64,000 nucleotides of DNA from Hyphomicrobium zavarzinii ATCC 27496 (GTDB lineage: Bacteria > Pseudomonadota > Alphaproteobacteria > Rhizobiales > Hyphomicrobiaceae), in NCBI RefSeq assembly GCF_000383415.1, contig NZ_KB911256.1, positions 496,001 to 560,000 on the forward strand, read 5' to 3'. A program made the translations under genes and the position numbers. The notes under the pieces are model-generated. The model worked only from the letters and a program-made list of their open reading frames with translations. It searched no databases and had not been told where the DNA came from. Below are positions 38,202 to 47,592 of this stretch, piece by piece (position 1 is the stretch's first letter; every line of letters starts with the position of its first letter).

Positions 38202-40715
38202 ATGCCCCCCATGCACGACGACAAACAGGCTGCCCGCCGTCCTTTGCACTCGGACGCGACCCCGGGCCATTCGCACGCAGGCGGAGAGGACGATCTTCCG
38301 CCGTTCGATCTGCCGTTGGCGCCGGACGCGGCGCCGCCGCGCAAGTCGATCTCCGAGCGCGCGCGCGCCGCGATGATGCCGCCCTATCTCCAGGGCCTCA
38401 ACGCCGAGCAGCGCGAAGCCGTCGAGGCGCTCGATGGCCCTGTGCTCGTTCTGGCGGGCGCCGGCACCGGAAAGACGCGCGTTCTCACCACGCGCATTGC
38501 CCATATCCTGGCGACCGGCCGGGCCATGAGCCATCAGATCCTCGCTGTTACCTTCACCAATAAGGCCGCCCGCGAGATGAAGCATCGCATCGGCGGCCTG
38601 GTCGGCGGGGCCGTCGAGGCGATGCCCTGGCTCGGCACGTTCCACTCCATCGGCGTCAAGATCCTGCGCCGCCATGCGGAGCTGGTGGACCTCAAGTCGG
38701 GCTTCACCATCCTCGATACCGATGACCAGCTCCGGCTCCTGAAACAAGTGATCGAGGCCGAGGGGCTGGACAAGGACCGCTGGCCCGCCCGTCAGCTCGC
38801 AGGCCTGATCGACAGCTGGAAGAACCGTGGCCTCACGCCGTCCAAGGTGCCGGCAGGCGAGAGCTTCGCCTTCGCGGGCGGCAAGGGCGCCGCGCTTTAT
38901 GCGGCCTACCAGAAGCGCCTGAAGGAGCTCAACGCGGCTGACTTCGGCGACCTGCTGCTCGAAACGCTACGGCTGTTCATGGAGCATCCCGATGTGCTGG
39001 CCGACTATCATCGCCGCTTCCGCTATATCCTCGTCGACGAGTACCAGGATACGAACATCGCGCAGTATCTCTGGCTGCGCCTCCTGGCCCAGGGCTCGGA
39101 GAACGTCTGCTGCGTGGGCGACGACGACCAGTCGATCTACGGCTGGCGCGGCGCCGAGGTCGACAACATCCTCCGCTTCGAGAAGGATTTCCCCGGCGCC
39201 CGCGTCATCCGTCTCGAGCGCAACTATCGCTCGACAGGGCACATCCTTTCCGCTGCCTCCGGCCTCATCGCGCGCAACAAGGGCCGCCTCGGCAAGACCC
39301 TCTTCACCGACGGAGAGGCGGGCGACAAAGTCACCGTCATGGGTGTCTGGGACGACGAGGAGGAAGCCCGCTCCATCACCAGCACCATCGAGGAACTGCG
39401 CAAGAACGGCCACTCGCTGAACCAGATCGCCATTCTGGTCCGCGCCTCGTTCCAGATGCGCGCCTTCGAAGACCGTTTCGTCACCACCGGCCTGCCCTAT
39501 CGCGTGATCGGCGGCCCGCGCTTCTACGAGCGCGCGGAGGTGAAGGATGCGCTTGCCTATCTCGAGGTGGCGCACAATCCCGCCAACGACCTCAAGTTCG
39601 AGCGCATCATCAATGTGCCGAAGCGGGGTCTCGGCGACACCAGCGTCGAGCGTATTCACACCCTGGCGCGCGCCCGCGGCGTCCCGTTGTTCCGCGCGGC
39701 CCGCGAGATTGTCGAGACCGAGGAGCTGGGCGGCAAGGCCCGCAAATCGCTCTCGGACCTCGTCTTCCAGTTCGAGCGCTGGCGCGGCCTGATCGAGACC
39801 ATGAAGCACACCGATCTCGCCGAGCTCATCCTCGACGAGAGCGGCTACACGGCGCACTGGCAGGCCGACAAGAGCCCGCAGGCCCAGTCGCGTCTCGAAA
39901 ACCTGAAGGAGCTCGTGCGCTTCATGCACGAGTTCGAGACGCTTGAAGGGTTCCTGGAGCACGTCAGCCTCGTCATGGATACCGAGCAGGGCGACGACGG
40001 CGAGCGCGTGAGCCTGATGACGCTTCATGCCGCCAAGGGGCTGGAATTCGATACCGTGTTCCTTCCCGGCTGGGAGGAAGGCCTCTTCCCGCACCAGCGC
40101 TCGCTCGACGAAAGCGGCGAGAAGGGCCTCGAGGAGGAGCGCCGTCTGGCCTACGTCGGCATCACGCGCGCGCGGCGCCGGGCAAAGGTCTCGTTCGCGC
40201 AAAACCGCCGCACGCGCGGGCTCTATCAGTCCGCCATTCCCTCGCGCTTCGTGGACGATCTGCCCGAGGGCGACACCGAGGTGCAGGAGACGAAGAGCCC
40301 CTTCGGCGGCGCCTATCAGAACTTCGGAAACCCGTTCGAAGGCGGGAATTTCGGCCGGGGCGGATATGGCAAGAGCCGCTTCGACGACGCCCAGCCCCGC
40401 TTTGGTTCGACCTACGACACGCCGGGCTGGCAGCGCGCGAAATCCTACGAGCAGTCTCAGAGCAGCAACTGGTCGCGGGACGCGGACCGCCAGCGCCAGG
40501 CCGGCATGCGCCCCATGAAGCCGACCATCACCATCGAAGGTCAGCTCATCGCCTCATCGTCTGCGGAGGGCGCCGGCTACAAGGTGGGCAATCGCGTGCG
40601 CCATCAGAAGTTCGGCCCCGGCACGGTCACCGAGGTCGACGGCAACAAGCTCACCATCGAGTTCGATCACGCCGGACGGAAGCGCGTCGTCGACAGCTTC
40701 GTCGCCAAGATCTGA
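38202..40715 (+). CDS. uvrD: UvrD/PcrA-type ATP-dependent DNA helicase
   Basis: 837 residues, superfamily 1A 3'-5' helicase for nucleotide-excision and mismatch repair. An extra N-terminal segment of about 60 residues precedes the Q-motif LNAEQREAV; Walker A is AGAGTGKT (85-92), with TFTNKAAREM, VDEYQDTN, DDDQSIYGWRGA, RNYRST, TLHAAKGLEF and VGITRARR following in order. A Gly/Tyr/Ser-rich linker leads to a C-terminal Tudor-like domain (VRHQKFGPGTVTEVDGNKLTIEFDHAGRKRV) that binds RNA polymerase in PcrA/UvrD. The start could instead be the ATG three codons inside. Confidence 0.95.
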   Translation: MPPMHDDKQAARRPLHSDATPGHSHAGGEDDLPPFDLPLAPDAAPPRKSISERARAAMMPPYLQGLNAEQREAVEALDGPVLVLAGAGTGKTRVLTTRIAHILATGRAMSHQILAVTFTNKAAREMKHRIGGLVGGAVEAMPWLGTFHSIGVKILRRHAELVDLKSGFTILDTDDQLRLLKQVIEAEGLDKDRWPARQLAGLIDSWKNRGLTPSKVPAGESFAFAGGKGAALYAAYQKRLKELNAADFGDLLLETLRLFMEHPDVLADYHRRFRYILVDEYQDTNIAQYLWLRLLAQGSENVCCVGDDDQSIYGWRGAEVDNILRFEKDFPGARVIRLERNYRSTGHILSAASGLIARNKGRLGKTLFTDGEAGDKVTVMGVWDDEEEARSITSTIEELRKNGHSLNQIAILVRASFQMRAFEDRFVTTGLPYRVIGGPRFYERAEVKDALAYLEVAHNPANDLKFERIINVPKRGLGDTSVERIHTLARARGVPLFRAAREIVETEELGGKARKSLSDLVFQFERWRGLIETMKHTDLAELILDESGYTAHWQADKSPQAQSRLENLKELVRFMHEFETLEGFLEHVSLVMDTEQGDDGERVSLMTLHAAKGLEFDTVFLPGWEEGLFPHQRSLDESGEKGLEEERRLAYVGITRARRRAKVSFAQNRRTRGLYQSAIPSRFVDDLPEGDTEVQETKSPFGGAYQNFGNPFEGGNFGRGGYGKSRFDDAQPRFGSTYDTPGWQRAKSYEQSQSSNWSRDADRQRQAGMRPMKPTITIEGQLIASSSAEGAGYKVGNRVRHQKFGPGTVTEVDGNKLTIEFDHAGRKRVVDSFVAKI

Positions 40716-40743
40716 AACGAAGCTAAGACAACACGAAGAGACA

Positions 40744-40959
40744 CTAGATCGGCGTCACTTTCGTGACGAAATGACAGGGCCGGTACTTGCGCGCGTCGAT
40801 AGCGACGCGCGTGCCCGGCGGCAGGGGCTGTTGCCCGCGCGTATCGAGAAACACCACCAGCCCGCTGTCCGTCACGAGTTCCGCCGTGCTCATGGCCCAG
40901 GTGCGCACCGTGCCGCTGAAGCTGTGAACCCCCGGTTCGAACCTGTCGAGATCGTCCAT
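40744..40959 (-). CDS. Small hypothetical protein (71 aa)
   Basis: 71 residues without membrane segment or signal, of predicted beta-rich composition (SFSGTVRTWAMSTAELVTDSGLVVFLDTRG...). AGGGAGACGACGGA before the ATG gives a good ribosome site, which favours a real gene over a chance frame. It lies between uvrD (convergent, 28 bases) and pcm (same strand, 78 bases upstream). I recognise no family. Confidence 0.55.
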   Translation of the reverse strand: MDDLDRFEPGVHSFSGTVRTWAMSTAELVTDSGLVVFLDTRGQQPLPPGTRVAIDARKYRPCHFVTKVTPI

Positions 40960-41037
40960 TCCGTCGTCTCCCTGAAAAGCTCCCCCACGCGCGCCCGTCG
41001 CGGTGCCGGATTGTGGTCCAGGTTTCAGCCCGCTGAC

Positions 41038-41721
41038 CTATCCCGGCCGGTCGTCCCGCCTCGTCAGCGGAACAAAGCACACCGGAATAATCTCTCTCAA
41101 GATCGTCGATTGATCTCTCCTCTTTTCGACGAGAATGAGTTGCTGCGAGCGATCGCCGACCGGCACGACCAGGCGTCCGCCCGGTTTGAGCTGGTCGAGC
41201 AGGGCGTCGGGAATGCTCGGCGGAGCGGCCGTCACCACGATCGCGTCGAACGGCGCTTCCTCCGGCCACCCGAGATAGCCGTCCCCGACGCGGGTGGTGA
41301 CATTGGTAAGTCCGATGGCCTCGAAGGTTTTCGCCGCGCGCTCCGCGAGCGGCCGGCAAAGCTCGATCGTGAACACCGAGCGGGCGAGCCCGGCCAGAAT
41401 GGCGGTCTGGTAGCCGCATCCGGTTCCGATCTCGAGGACCCTGTCGTCCGGCCCGATGTCGAGCAGGTCCGTCATCAGGGCCACGATGAAAGGCTGAGAG
41501 ATCGTCTGGCCGTATCCGATCGGCACCGGCCGGTTGAGATACGCCTCGGACATGCGATCGGGCGGAACGAAAAGGTGGCGCGGCACGTCGGCCAGAACGC
41601 GGAGCACGCGATCAGAGAGAGCTTTGTGGTTGAGGCGCGGAGCCAGCTCCGCCATCAGCCGCGCGACCTCGCGCGCCATGGCCTCGCGCGCCGGTCTCAT
41701 CTCCTCGTCGATGGCGGTCAT
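41038..41721 (-). CDS. pcm: Protein-L-isoaspartate O-methyltransferase
   Basis: Repairs isoaspartyl damage with S-adenosylmethionine. 227 residues from the ATG at 41721 (GGAGG upstream). It contains PRHLFVPPD, the YLNRPVPIGYGQTISQPFIVALMTDLL active-site region, the SAM motif VLEIGTGCGYQTAILA, and post-motifs FDAIVVTAAPPSIPDALLDQLKPGGRLVVPVG. The frame is open 40 codons upstream but without homology. Divergent from the bactofilin gene. Confidence 0.93.
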   Translation of the reverse strand: MTAIDEEMRPAREAMAREVARLMAELAPRLNHKALSDRVLRVLADVPRHLFVPPDRMSEAYLNRPVPIGYGQTISQPFIVALMTDLLDIGPDDRVLEIGTGCGYQTAILAGLARSVFTIELCRPLAERAAKTFEAIGLTNVTTRVGDGYLGWPEEAPFDAIVVTAAPPSIPDALLDQLKPGGRLVVPVGDRSQQLILVEKRRDQSTILREIIPVCFVPLTRRDDRPG

Positions 41722-41937
41722 GAAAACATGGCCTCCGAACGTCCACCCGCCGGGCGCGGATGGGAAGCCCGCCGCATCATGGCATCGAATCTTCGCAATC
41801 CGAAACGGGCCGTTCGCGAGCTTTCCACATACCTCCGCCATGGTCTCGCGGCGAGCAAAAGTCTTGACATGAATTCGACGAACTCAAGCCGCAAGCATGG
41901 CGCGTGCGGATCATGTGTAGCGTCAGGGAGAGTGAGT

Positions 41938-42495
41938 ATGGTTTTCAGTCGCAAGCCCGAGCCCGTTCCAGCCGAAGCCCCCGCACCTCAGTTGCGCAGA
42001 ATGGACCGCGGTCCCGGTGTCGAGAAACAGCATCTGCACGCCGTCGCATCGGCAGGCACTCCAACCCAATCCGTGATCGGCAACGATCTGTCGATTGAGG
42101 GACAGACCATCACCATCCGCTGCAAGGGCTCGCTCAAGGTTCTCGGCAACATCCAGGCCGACCTTCACAGCCGCCAGCTCGAGGTGGGCAAGGAAGCGAT
42201 CATCCAGGGCGCCATCGCCGCGGAGACCGTGGACGTGTTCGGCCGCGTCAACGGCGCCATCATGGGCCAGCACGTCGTTCTTCATGCCGGCGCTGAGGTC
42301 GAGGGCGATATTCACAGCCATTTGCTGTCGATCGAGCAGGGCGCCGCATTCGACGGCCGCTCGCGCCGCGTGAAGGATCCCGCCGAGATCGCCCCGCAGC
42401 TCGAGCGCACGGGAGGCCCCGTCCAGGGCGAGGTTGACCGCACCTACAGCAGCGGTGCGACGATCCCGTCCCACATCCATCCGATGGCTGGCTAG
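41938..42495 (+). CDS. Bactofilin, polymer-forming cytoskeletal protein
   Basis: 185 residues. A disordered N-terminus (about 1-45) precedes the right-handed beta-helix bactofilin domain (SVIGNDLSIEGQTITIRCKGSLKVLGNIQADL...GKEAIIQGAIAAETVDVFGRVNGAIMGQHVVLHAGAEVEGDI), then a short disordered tail. Bactofilins form membrane-bound filaments that place cell-wall enzymes, for example at stalks. In a budding or stalked Hyphomicrobium-like cell this would fit shape control. GGGAGAGTGAGT precedes the ATG. Confidence 0.9.
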   Translation: MVFSRKPEPVPAEAPAPQLRRMDRGPGVEKQHLHAVASAGTPTQSVIGNDLSIEGQTITIRCKGSLKVLGNIQADLHSRQLEVGKEAIIQGAIAAETVDVFGRVNGAIMGQHVVLHAGAEVEGDIHSHLLSIEQGAAFDGRSRRVKDPAEIAPQLERTGGPVQGEVDRTYSSGATIPSHIHPMAG

Positions 42496-42612
42496 CTCTC
42501 GCGCAACGCCGGTAACCGTGGGGCTCCGGGGGGCCGCACGAAGCAAGAGAATATGCTACCAAGCTTCGGGGGATGGCCGCTCGGCCGTCCCCCGGATCGT
42601 TTGGACCCAAGC

Positions 42613-43479
42613 ATGAACTATCGTCACATCTATCACGCCGGCAATTTCGCGGACGTCCTGAAGCACGCCGTTCTCGCTCTCGTCGTCGAGCACCTGAAGC
42701 TCAAGGAGCAGCCGTTCCGCATCGTCGACACCCACGCCGGCATCGGCCTCTACGATCTCGCGAGTGAGGAGGCGCAGAAGACTGGAGAATGGCGCGACGG
42801 CATCGGTCGCATTCTCGCCGATACGCCCCCGGCCGAGGTCGCCGAAATCCTTGCACCTTATCTCGACGTGGTGCGCGCTGAGAACGAAGGGCGCAACGAG
42901 ATCGTGCGCTATCCCGGAAGTCCGCGCGTCGCACGCCGTCTCATGCGTCCCGGCGATGCGCTCGTCGTCAACGAAGCCCATCCGGAGGATGCCGCACGCC
43001 TCAAGGCGCTGTTCGCGAAGGACGCTGCCACCAAGACGCTCGCGATCGACGGATGGACGGCACTCAAGGCCGTGCTGCCTCCGAAGGAGCGTCGCGGCCT
43101 CGTGCTGATCGATCCGCCGTTTGAGGAGCCGGGAGAGTTTCGCCGTATCGTCGAGGGGCTTTCCGCTGCGCATCGCCGCTTCGCCACGGGAACCGTCATC
43201 GTCTGGTATCCAGTGAAGGACACCCGCGCCGTTCGCGCGTTCCTGCGTGATGCAGCGGCGCTCGCAATACCCAAGATGCTGTCGGTGGAGCTCTTCGTTC
43301 GCACGCCGTTCAGCGAAGGCGAGCTGTCTGGCACGGGGCTCCTGATTCTCAACCCGCCGTTCACGCTCGAGGCCAAGCTTAGAACGCTTCTTCCTTATCT
43401 CACGCGTGTTCTAGCCCGGGCAAAGGGTGCGGAAAGCCGTGTGGAATGGCTTACGGGCGAGCGCATAACGTCTTCTTAG
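42613..43479 (+). CDS. rlmJ: 23S rRNA (adenine-2030-N6)-methyltransferase RlmJ
   Basis: 288 residues. MNYRHIYHAGNFADVLKHAVL is the family's characteristic start, and the catalytic motif is LIDPPFEEP, as in RlmJ/YhiR. It modifies A2030 of 23S rRNA. The frame is open 20 codons upstream, but the conserved start is at 42613. It stands 117 bases after the bactofilin gene. Confidence 0.93.
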   Translation: MNYRHIYHAGNFADVLKHAVLALVVEHLKLKEQPFRIVDTHAGIGLYDLASEEAQKTGEWRDGIGRILADTPPAEVAEILAPYLDVVRAENEGRNEIVRYPGSPRVARRLMRPGDALVVNEAHPEDAARLKALFAKDAATKTLAIDGWTALKAVLPPKERRGLVLIDPPFEEPGEFRRIVEGLSAAHRRFATGTVIVWYPVKDTRAVRAFLRDAAALAIPKMLSVELFVRTPFSEGELSGTGLLILNPPFTLEAKLRTLLPYLTRVLARAKGAESRVEWLTGERITSS

Positions 43480-43692
43480 AGCGATGTGATTTGCGCTCGT
43501 CTGGAGAAGCTTCACAGCCCGTTTGCGATCGCGCGAAAGCGCGAGTTGTGCCCGCGCCACGAGAAACCGAAAAACGTATCGGGCTCTCGCTTTCCTGTGA
43601 ATGACGGATGGTGAGCGTCCATCAAGTGGGGCAGAGTCCCTCCAGTTCCGCTACGCGCAGGAACTGCGTTCATTCTTCCAGGGAGAAAATCA

Positions 43693-44016
43693 ATGAAAGC
43701 TCTGCGTTCAGTGATGGCGCTTGCGGCGGTCGCGGGCCTCGCAGTCACGGCCACCACGGCCGAGGCCAAGACCTGTGTGCGCAAGGGTGCGATTGGCGAA
43801 GCGGGCAGCCAGCAGGATGCCAAGCTGCAGGTCGACGAAGCGCTGCTGCAGGCTGTCGATTGGGGCGCCTGGGCTGCGTGGATGGGATCGAACAACAAGG
43901 TCGGCGCCGCGGCGAACCTGCCGGGCTACACCTACGGTCCGCGCACCTATAGCTGCAAGCAGGGCGGATCTTGGGGCTGGACCTGCCGCGGCTCGGCCAC
44001 GATCTGCAAGCTCTGA
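43693..44016 (+). CDS. Small secreted Cys-containing protein
   Basis: 107 residues. A signal peptide (about 1-25, ending TTAEA) precedes a mature part with four Cys (C28, C94, C102, C105), enough for two disulfides, and a Trp-rich stretch (VDWGAWAAWMG). CAGGGAGAAAAT precedes the ATG. A good terminator follows. No family recognised; probably periplasmic or extracellular. Confidence 0.75.
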   Translation: MKALRSVMALAAVAGLAVTATTAEAKTCVRKGAIGEAGSQQDAKLQVDEALLQAVDWGAWAAWMGSNNKVGAAANLPGYTYGPRTYSCKQGGSWGWTCRGSATICKL

Positions 44017-44046
44017 TCAAGCAGACGAAAGACCGACGGAGTTCAA

Positions 44047-44082
44047 CACCGCGTCCTTTACTGAAGGGCGCGGTGATTTTTT
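44047..44082 (+). terminator. Rho-independent terminator
   Basis: CACCGCG (44047-44053) pairs with CGCGGTG (44069-44075), with an inner CCTT/AAGG stem, followed by ATTTTTT. It ends the small Cys-protein transcript 31 bases past its stop. Confidence 0.85.
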
Positions 44083-44312
44083 GCCCGATGCGCGCTTATT
44101 GTGACACGGGGACATGACATGAACATGCGCGTCTTCTGGGCTGATCTCGCGGGGGAATTTACCAGGTCGCGGGGCTGCAGGCCTGACCAGCGTCACTTTT
44201 GCTCTATTAGTAAAGCTGCGCATAATGTTGCCAAGCGGTCTAGGCATGCTGGCTGGACACCGCTATAGCAGCACGAAGACCAAATGATTTTCGGCCGTTA
44301 CGGAGAAACTTG

Positions 44313-45278
44313 ATGAGTTTCGTGTCCAAGCTAGCCCTTGCCACCGCGCTGACCGGTGCCCTTGCCTTCGCTCATCCGGCGCTGGCGGGCTGCAAGCGCA
44401 TGGGCTTCACGGTCAACGACTACGGCAAGGATGGCCCGACCAAGGACGCTCAGGAGCTGCTCGACAAGCACATCTCGACCTGGGCCGCCGAGCAGGGCAT
44501 CGAGAAGTACAGCGTCGGCAAGAAGGATGTGAGCTGCGAGCTCTACCTCAACCTGATCGTCTTCGACGAGCACACCTGCACCGCCTCGGCGACAGTCTGC
44601 TGGGGTGGCGACATCCAGAAGCAGCAGGACGCCAAGTCCACGAAGTCGTCTCCTGCGAAGAAGGAAGCGGCGGCCGACACGTCGTCCGAAAGCAAGTCGT
44701 CTTCCGAGGGCAAGTCGTCTTCGAAGACGGCGGAGAAGTCCGAGCCGGCCAAGACCGAGGCTGACAAGTCCGGGTCAAGCAAGCCCGAGGAGAAGAAGTC
44801 GGCTGAGACCAAGCCCGCTGAAGCTCCCGCCACCACCCCTGCCGTAGAGCAGAAGTCGGCTGAGGCTTCGCCGCGTCAGGAGAAGCCGGACTCGACGCCG
44901 CCGGAAACCCCGGCAGCCGCTCCGGCTCCTGTCGAGACGGGCACGATCCCGGTGGCGCCTGCCGCTGCCGCAACGGCTGAGGCCGCTGGCGTTCCGGCAG
45001 CCGCCGTCGAACCCGCGAAGGTCGATGCTGCTGCCGACGCCGAAGCCAACAGCAAGGCAACGGCCGCTGCCGAGGCCGCTGCCGCCGCCGCCGAGCGTGC
45101 CGCCGCCGCTGCCGAACGCGCTGCCCAGGCCGCCGAGCGGGCCGCTGCCGCTCTTGCCGAGCGTCCCGCACCAGCCGCGGCTCCGGCTCCTGCCGCCGAG
45201 GCAACGCCTCCGGCTGCCGCGACGCCTCCGGCCACGGCGGCAACCGCTCCGGTCGCACCGGTCACGCCGACGCCCTGA
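44313..45278 (+). CDS. Exported protein with Ala/Glu/Arg coiled-coil repeat
   Basis: 321 residues. Signal peptide (1-26), a small Cys-containing domain (about 27-105; Cys near 27, 75, 88 and 96), a Lys/Ser/Glu-rich linker, then an Ala/Pro-rich half with a repetitive helix (AAAAAERAAAAAERAAQ near 248-275). The ATG at 44313 follows GGAGAAACTTG; a TTG one codon earlier is possible. Low-complexity helices of this type occur in envelope-spanning or matrix proteins. Function unknown; a strong terminator ends the gene. Confidence 0.75.
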   Translation: MSFVSKLALATALTGALAFAHPALAGCKRMGFTVNDYGKDGPTKDAQELLDKHISTWAAEQGIEKYSVGKKDVSCELYLNLIVFDEHTCTASATVCWGGDIQKQQDAKSTKSSPAKKEAAADTSSESKSSSEGKSSSKTAEKSEPAKTEADKSGSSKPEEKKSAETKPAEAPATTPAVEQKSAEASPRQEKPDSTPPETPAAAPAPVETGTIPVAPAAAATAEAAGVPAAAVEPAKVDAAADAEANSKATAAAEAAAAAAERAAAAAERAAQAAERAAAALAERPAPAAAPAPAAEATPPAAATPPATAATAPVAPVTPTP

Positions 45279-45306
45279 TCATCGGGCGAGAGGCACGCAA
45301 AACAAG

Positions 45307-45344
45307 AACGCCGGACGGAGAAGCTCCGTCCGGCGTTTTCTCTT
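45307..45344 (+). terminator. Strong Rho-independent terminator
   Basis: AACGCCGGACGGAG (45307-45320) and CTCCGTCCGGCGTT (45324-45337) form a perfect 14-bp stem with an AAG loop, followed by TTCTCTTTT. It separates the exported coiled-coil protein gene from the convergent fetAB operon. Confidence 0.85.
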
Positions 45345-45360
45345 TTGGAGGCCGTTCCTT

Positions 45361-46158
45361 TTACGCCTTCGCCAGCCGGTCCAGCCGCAACCTGTGGCGC
45401 TCGTCCGTGAGCAGCAGCACGGACCCGAGCCCGGCGCCGACCACCGCGATCCCGGTCGACCCGGCAATCAGGAACATGATCATCACCTGGTATTTCGCCG
45501 CCGAGACCGGGTCGATGCCGGCGAGGATCTGTCCTGTCATCATGCCCGGCAGCGAAACCACACCGGTTGCCGCCATCGCGGTCAGGATCGGCATGAGCCC
45601 GGTCGTCAGCGCGCGCCGCAGGATTGCGTCGAGTGCCTCGTATCGCCCCGCGCCGAGCGCGAGCCGAGCTTCGATCGCCGGCCGCTCGCGAACCACGCCT
45701 GAGGTCATCGCGTCGAGGACAAGTGTCGTTCCCGAGAGCGCATTGCCGAGCATCATTCCGAAGATCGGCAGCACGTAGCGCGGCGCATACCAGGGCTCGG
45801 GACCGATCACCGCGATCGCGGCGAACATCGTGGCGAGGAGCCCCGCGAAGAACGGCGCGCCTGCGCCGAGCGCCAGGGCGAGCGGCCCCATGATCCGCCG
45901 TTCTTGCCGCGAGACCACCTCGAATGCCGCTGCGGCCGTCATGAACAGACCAAACAGAATGGTCCAGATCGGCGCATCGAGCGTGAAGATGAACTTGAGC
46001 GCGAGCGCCACGATGGAAAGCTGGATCACCATGCGCAGTGCCGAGACCGCGAGCGTGCGCTCGAGACCGAGCCGGAACCAGACCGACACCACGCCGTTGG
46101 CGATCAGGAGCAACGCGGCGAGCGCCAGATCCCAGAACGAAAGCTCGACATAGCTCAT
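45361..46158 (-). CDS. fetB: FetB-type ABC transporter permease (UPF0014)
   Basis: 265 residues with about six membrane helices. GLERTLAVSALRMVIQLSIVALALKFIF, LPIFGMMLGNALSGTTL, EARLALGAGRYEAL and VVSLPGMMTGQILAG are the UPF0014/FetB blocks. In E. coli FetAB is linked to iron export and resistance to oxidative stress; the substrate here is inferred. The start overlaps the ATPase gene by four bases (ATGA). Confidence 0.88.
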   Translation of the reverse strand: MSYVELSFWDLALAALLLIANGVVSVWFRLGLERTLAVSALRMVIQLSIVALALKFIFTLDAPIWTILFGLFMTAAAAFEVVSRQERRIMGPLALALGAGAPFFAGLLATMFAAIAVIGPEPWYAPRYVLPIFGMMLGNALSGTTLVLDAMTSGVVRERPAIEARLALGAGRYEALDAILRRALTTGLMPILTAMAATGVVSLPGMMTGQILAGIDPVSAAKYQVMIMFLIAGSTGIAVVGAGLGSVLLLTDERHRLRLDRLAKA

Positions 46159-46778
46159 GGCGGCGGCATCCTGGCTGTCTTCGGAGTTCTTGCTGAAGGC
46201 GCAAGCTGAAGGCGCGCGTGCGCGAGCCGGCCGATCAGCGCCGTGTCATGGCTCGCGATCAGCACGCTGCGTCCCGCGAGAAGCTGGAACCGGATCAACT
46301 CCTCCACGAGCGCCGTCGAGCCGATGTCGAGCGCGCCTGTCGGCTCGTCGAGCAGCAGCACCCGGGGCTCGTCGACGAGCGCGCGAACGAGCGCAATTCT
46401 CTGCCGCTCGCCTGTCGAAAGAAGGCTCACCGGCCGGTCCAGCACATCTTCGTCGAGGCCGACGGCAGCGAGCAGGCGGACGATGCGCGGCTGCACCGCA
46501 GCGGCCGCCGGCAACGTCCCGCGTGGCGTGTCGGCCCACCAGCCTGGCTCGGCCGCAGCATACCGTGCAAGCCTGCGCCATTCGGTGGCGGGCATCTCGC
46601 GCCGCTCGGTGCCGTCCAGGAAGAGTTGTCCCTCGACCGGATCGAGATCGGCGATCGCGCGCAGGATGCGCGTCTTGCCGGAGCCCGACGGCCCTTCGAT
46701 CGCAAGGCATTCGCCGTCCGCGACTGCAAAGGAAAGGGGCGGCAGGGCGCCTATTCTGAGATGTTCAACGCGAAGCAA
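46155..46778 (-). CDS. fetA: FetA-type ABC transporter ATP-binding protein
   Basis: 207-residue ABC ATPase: Walker A GPSGSGKTRI, signature LSTGERQRIALVRAL, Walker B VLLLDEPTGALD and H-loop ASHD. Short, single-domain, with the permease directly downstream and overlapping, matching the FetAB arrangement. Confidence 0.88.
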   Translation of the reverse strand: MLRVEHLRIGALPPLSFAVADGECLAIEGPSGSGKTRILRAIADLDPVEGQLFLDGTERREMPATEWRRLARYAAAEPGWWADTPRGTLPAAAAVQPRIVRLLAAVGLDEDVLDRPVSLLSTGERQRIALVRALVDEPRVLLLDEPTGALDIGSTALVEELIRFQLLAGRSVLIASHDTALIGRLAHARLQLAPSARTPKTARMPPP

Positions 46779-46968
46779 GACAGGTCTCTACCGTCAGCCG
46801 AAATCCGCACGCCGGGGAAGGGCCCGGAAAAGAAGAATCACGCGCGCATGCACGCGCCGGATAGGGACGCATAGAGCGCTTTCATCGAACTGAAAACGGA
46901 ATTTGCGGAAAGGGGGCGGATCGCCGGCGCGCTGCCCCTCCCGGGACGCTGTCAGCGCGGGGGCCGAG

Positions 46969-47337
46969 TTAGCTGGCGAGGCCGGTGTTGGTGATCGTTT
47001 CGACGAACGCGTTATGGTCGAACGGCTTCATCATGTAGGTGTCGGCGCCGGCTGCGAAAGCGCGCGAGATGTCAGCGGGATCGTTTTCGGTCGTCGCATA
47101 GATGATCAGCGGCCGCTGGGCGCTGCCCGCAAACCGCAGCGCGGACAGGAACTCGATGGTGGTCTTGCCGGGAAGGCGCGCGTCGAGAATGACGGCGTCC
47201 ACGCCCTTGTCGCGGCAGAGCAGCAGGGCAGGGTCTGCGGAATCGGCCTCCAGCACCTCGAACTGCATCTTTTCGAGGTAGTGCCGCGCGACCTTGCGAA
47301 TGACCTCGGATTGATCGGCAATCAGGCACCGCTTCAT
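46969..47337 (-). CDS. Single-domain CheY-like response regulator
   Basis: 122 residues, receiver domain only. The phosphoacceptor is D52 (VILDARLPG), with D8 in the acidic pocket (one of the usual pair is Gln9), T82 in the switch region and K104 in MMKPF. It should therefore accept phosphate, unlike the regulator at 8093-8725. It has no output domain, so it acts by protein contact. It lies 255 bases downstream of chpT on the same strand, which suggests a link with the ChpT phosphorelay. Confidence 0.85.
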   Translation of the reverse strand: MKRCLIADQSEVIRKVARHYLEKMQFEVLEADSADPALLLCRDKGVDAVILDARLPGKTTIEFLSALRFAGSAQRPLIIYATTENDPADISRAFAAGADTYMMKPFDHNAFVETITNTGLAS

Positions 47338-47592
47338 GGATGTCGTGGCTCCGACCTATCTATTGAGTAGCACCAGTGAAATCCGCTCACGCGACTTTCG
47401 TTGCAGACGACACGCAACCTGCGCGGGCGTCTCCAAAGTCATTTGTGCTTTAAAGGAGTTAACGACTGGTTGAGGAACGCGCGTCGGCGGCACGCGTGTC
47501 CGCGCTGGAAGCCTTGGAATTGATGCGCGATAACGCCGGAACCCGCGCCGCGGCCTGCGGGGCGAAAAGTAAAAGGGGGTCGGCGGATCGAG

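Noticed and set aside
47450-47462. TTAA-TTAA pair upstream of the receiver/chpT region as a CtrA site
   Set aside because: The spacer is five bases, not the seven of the CtrA consensus.
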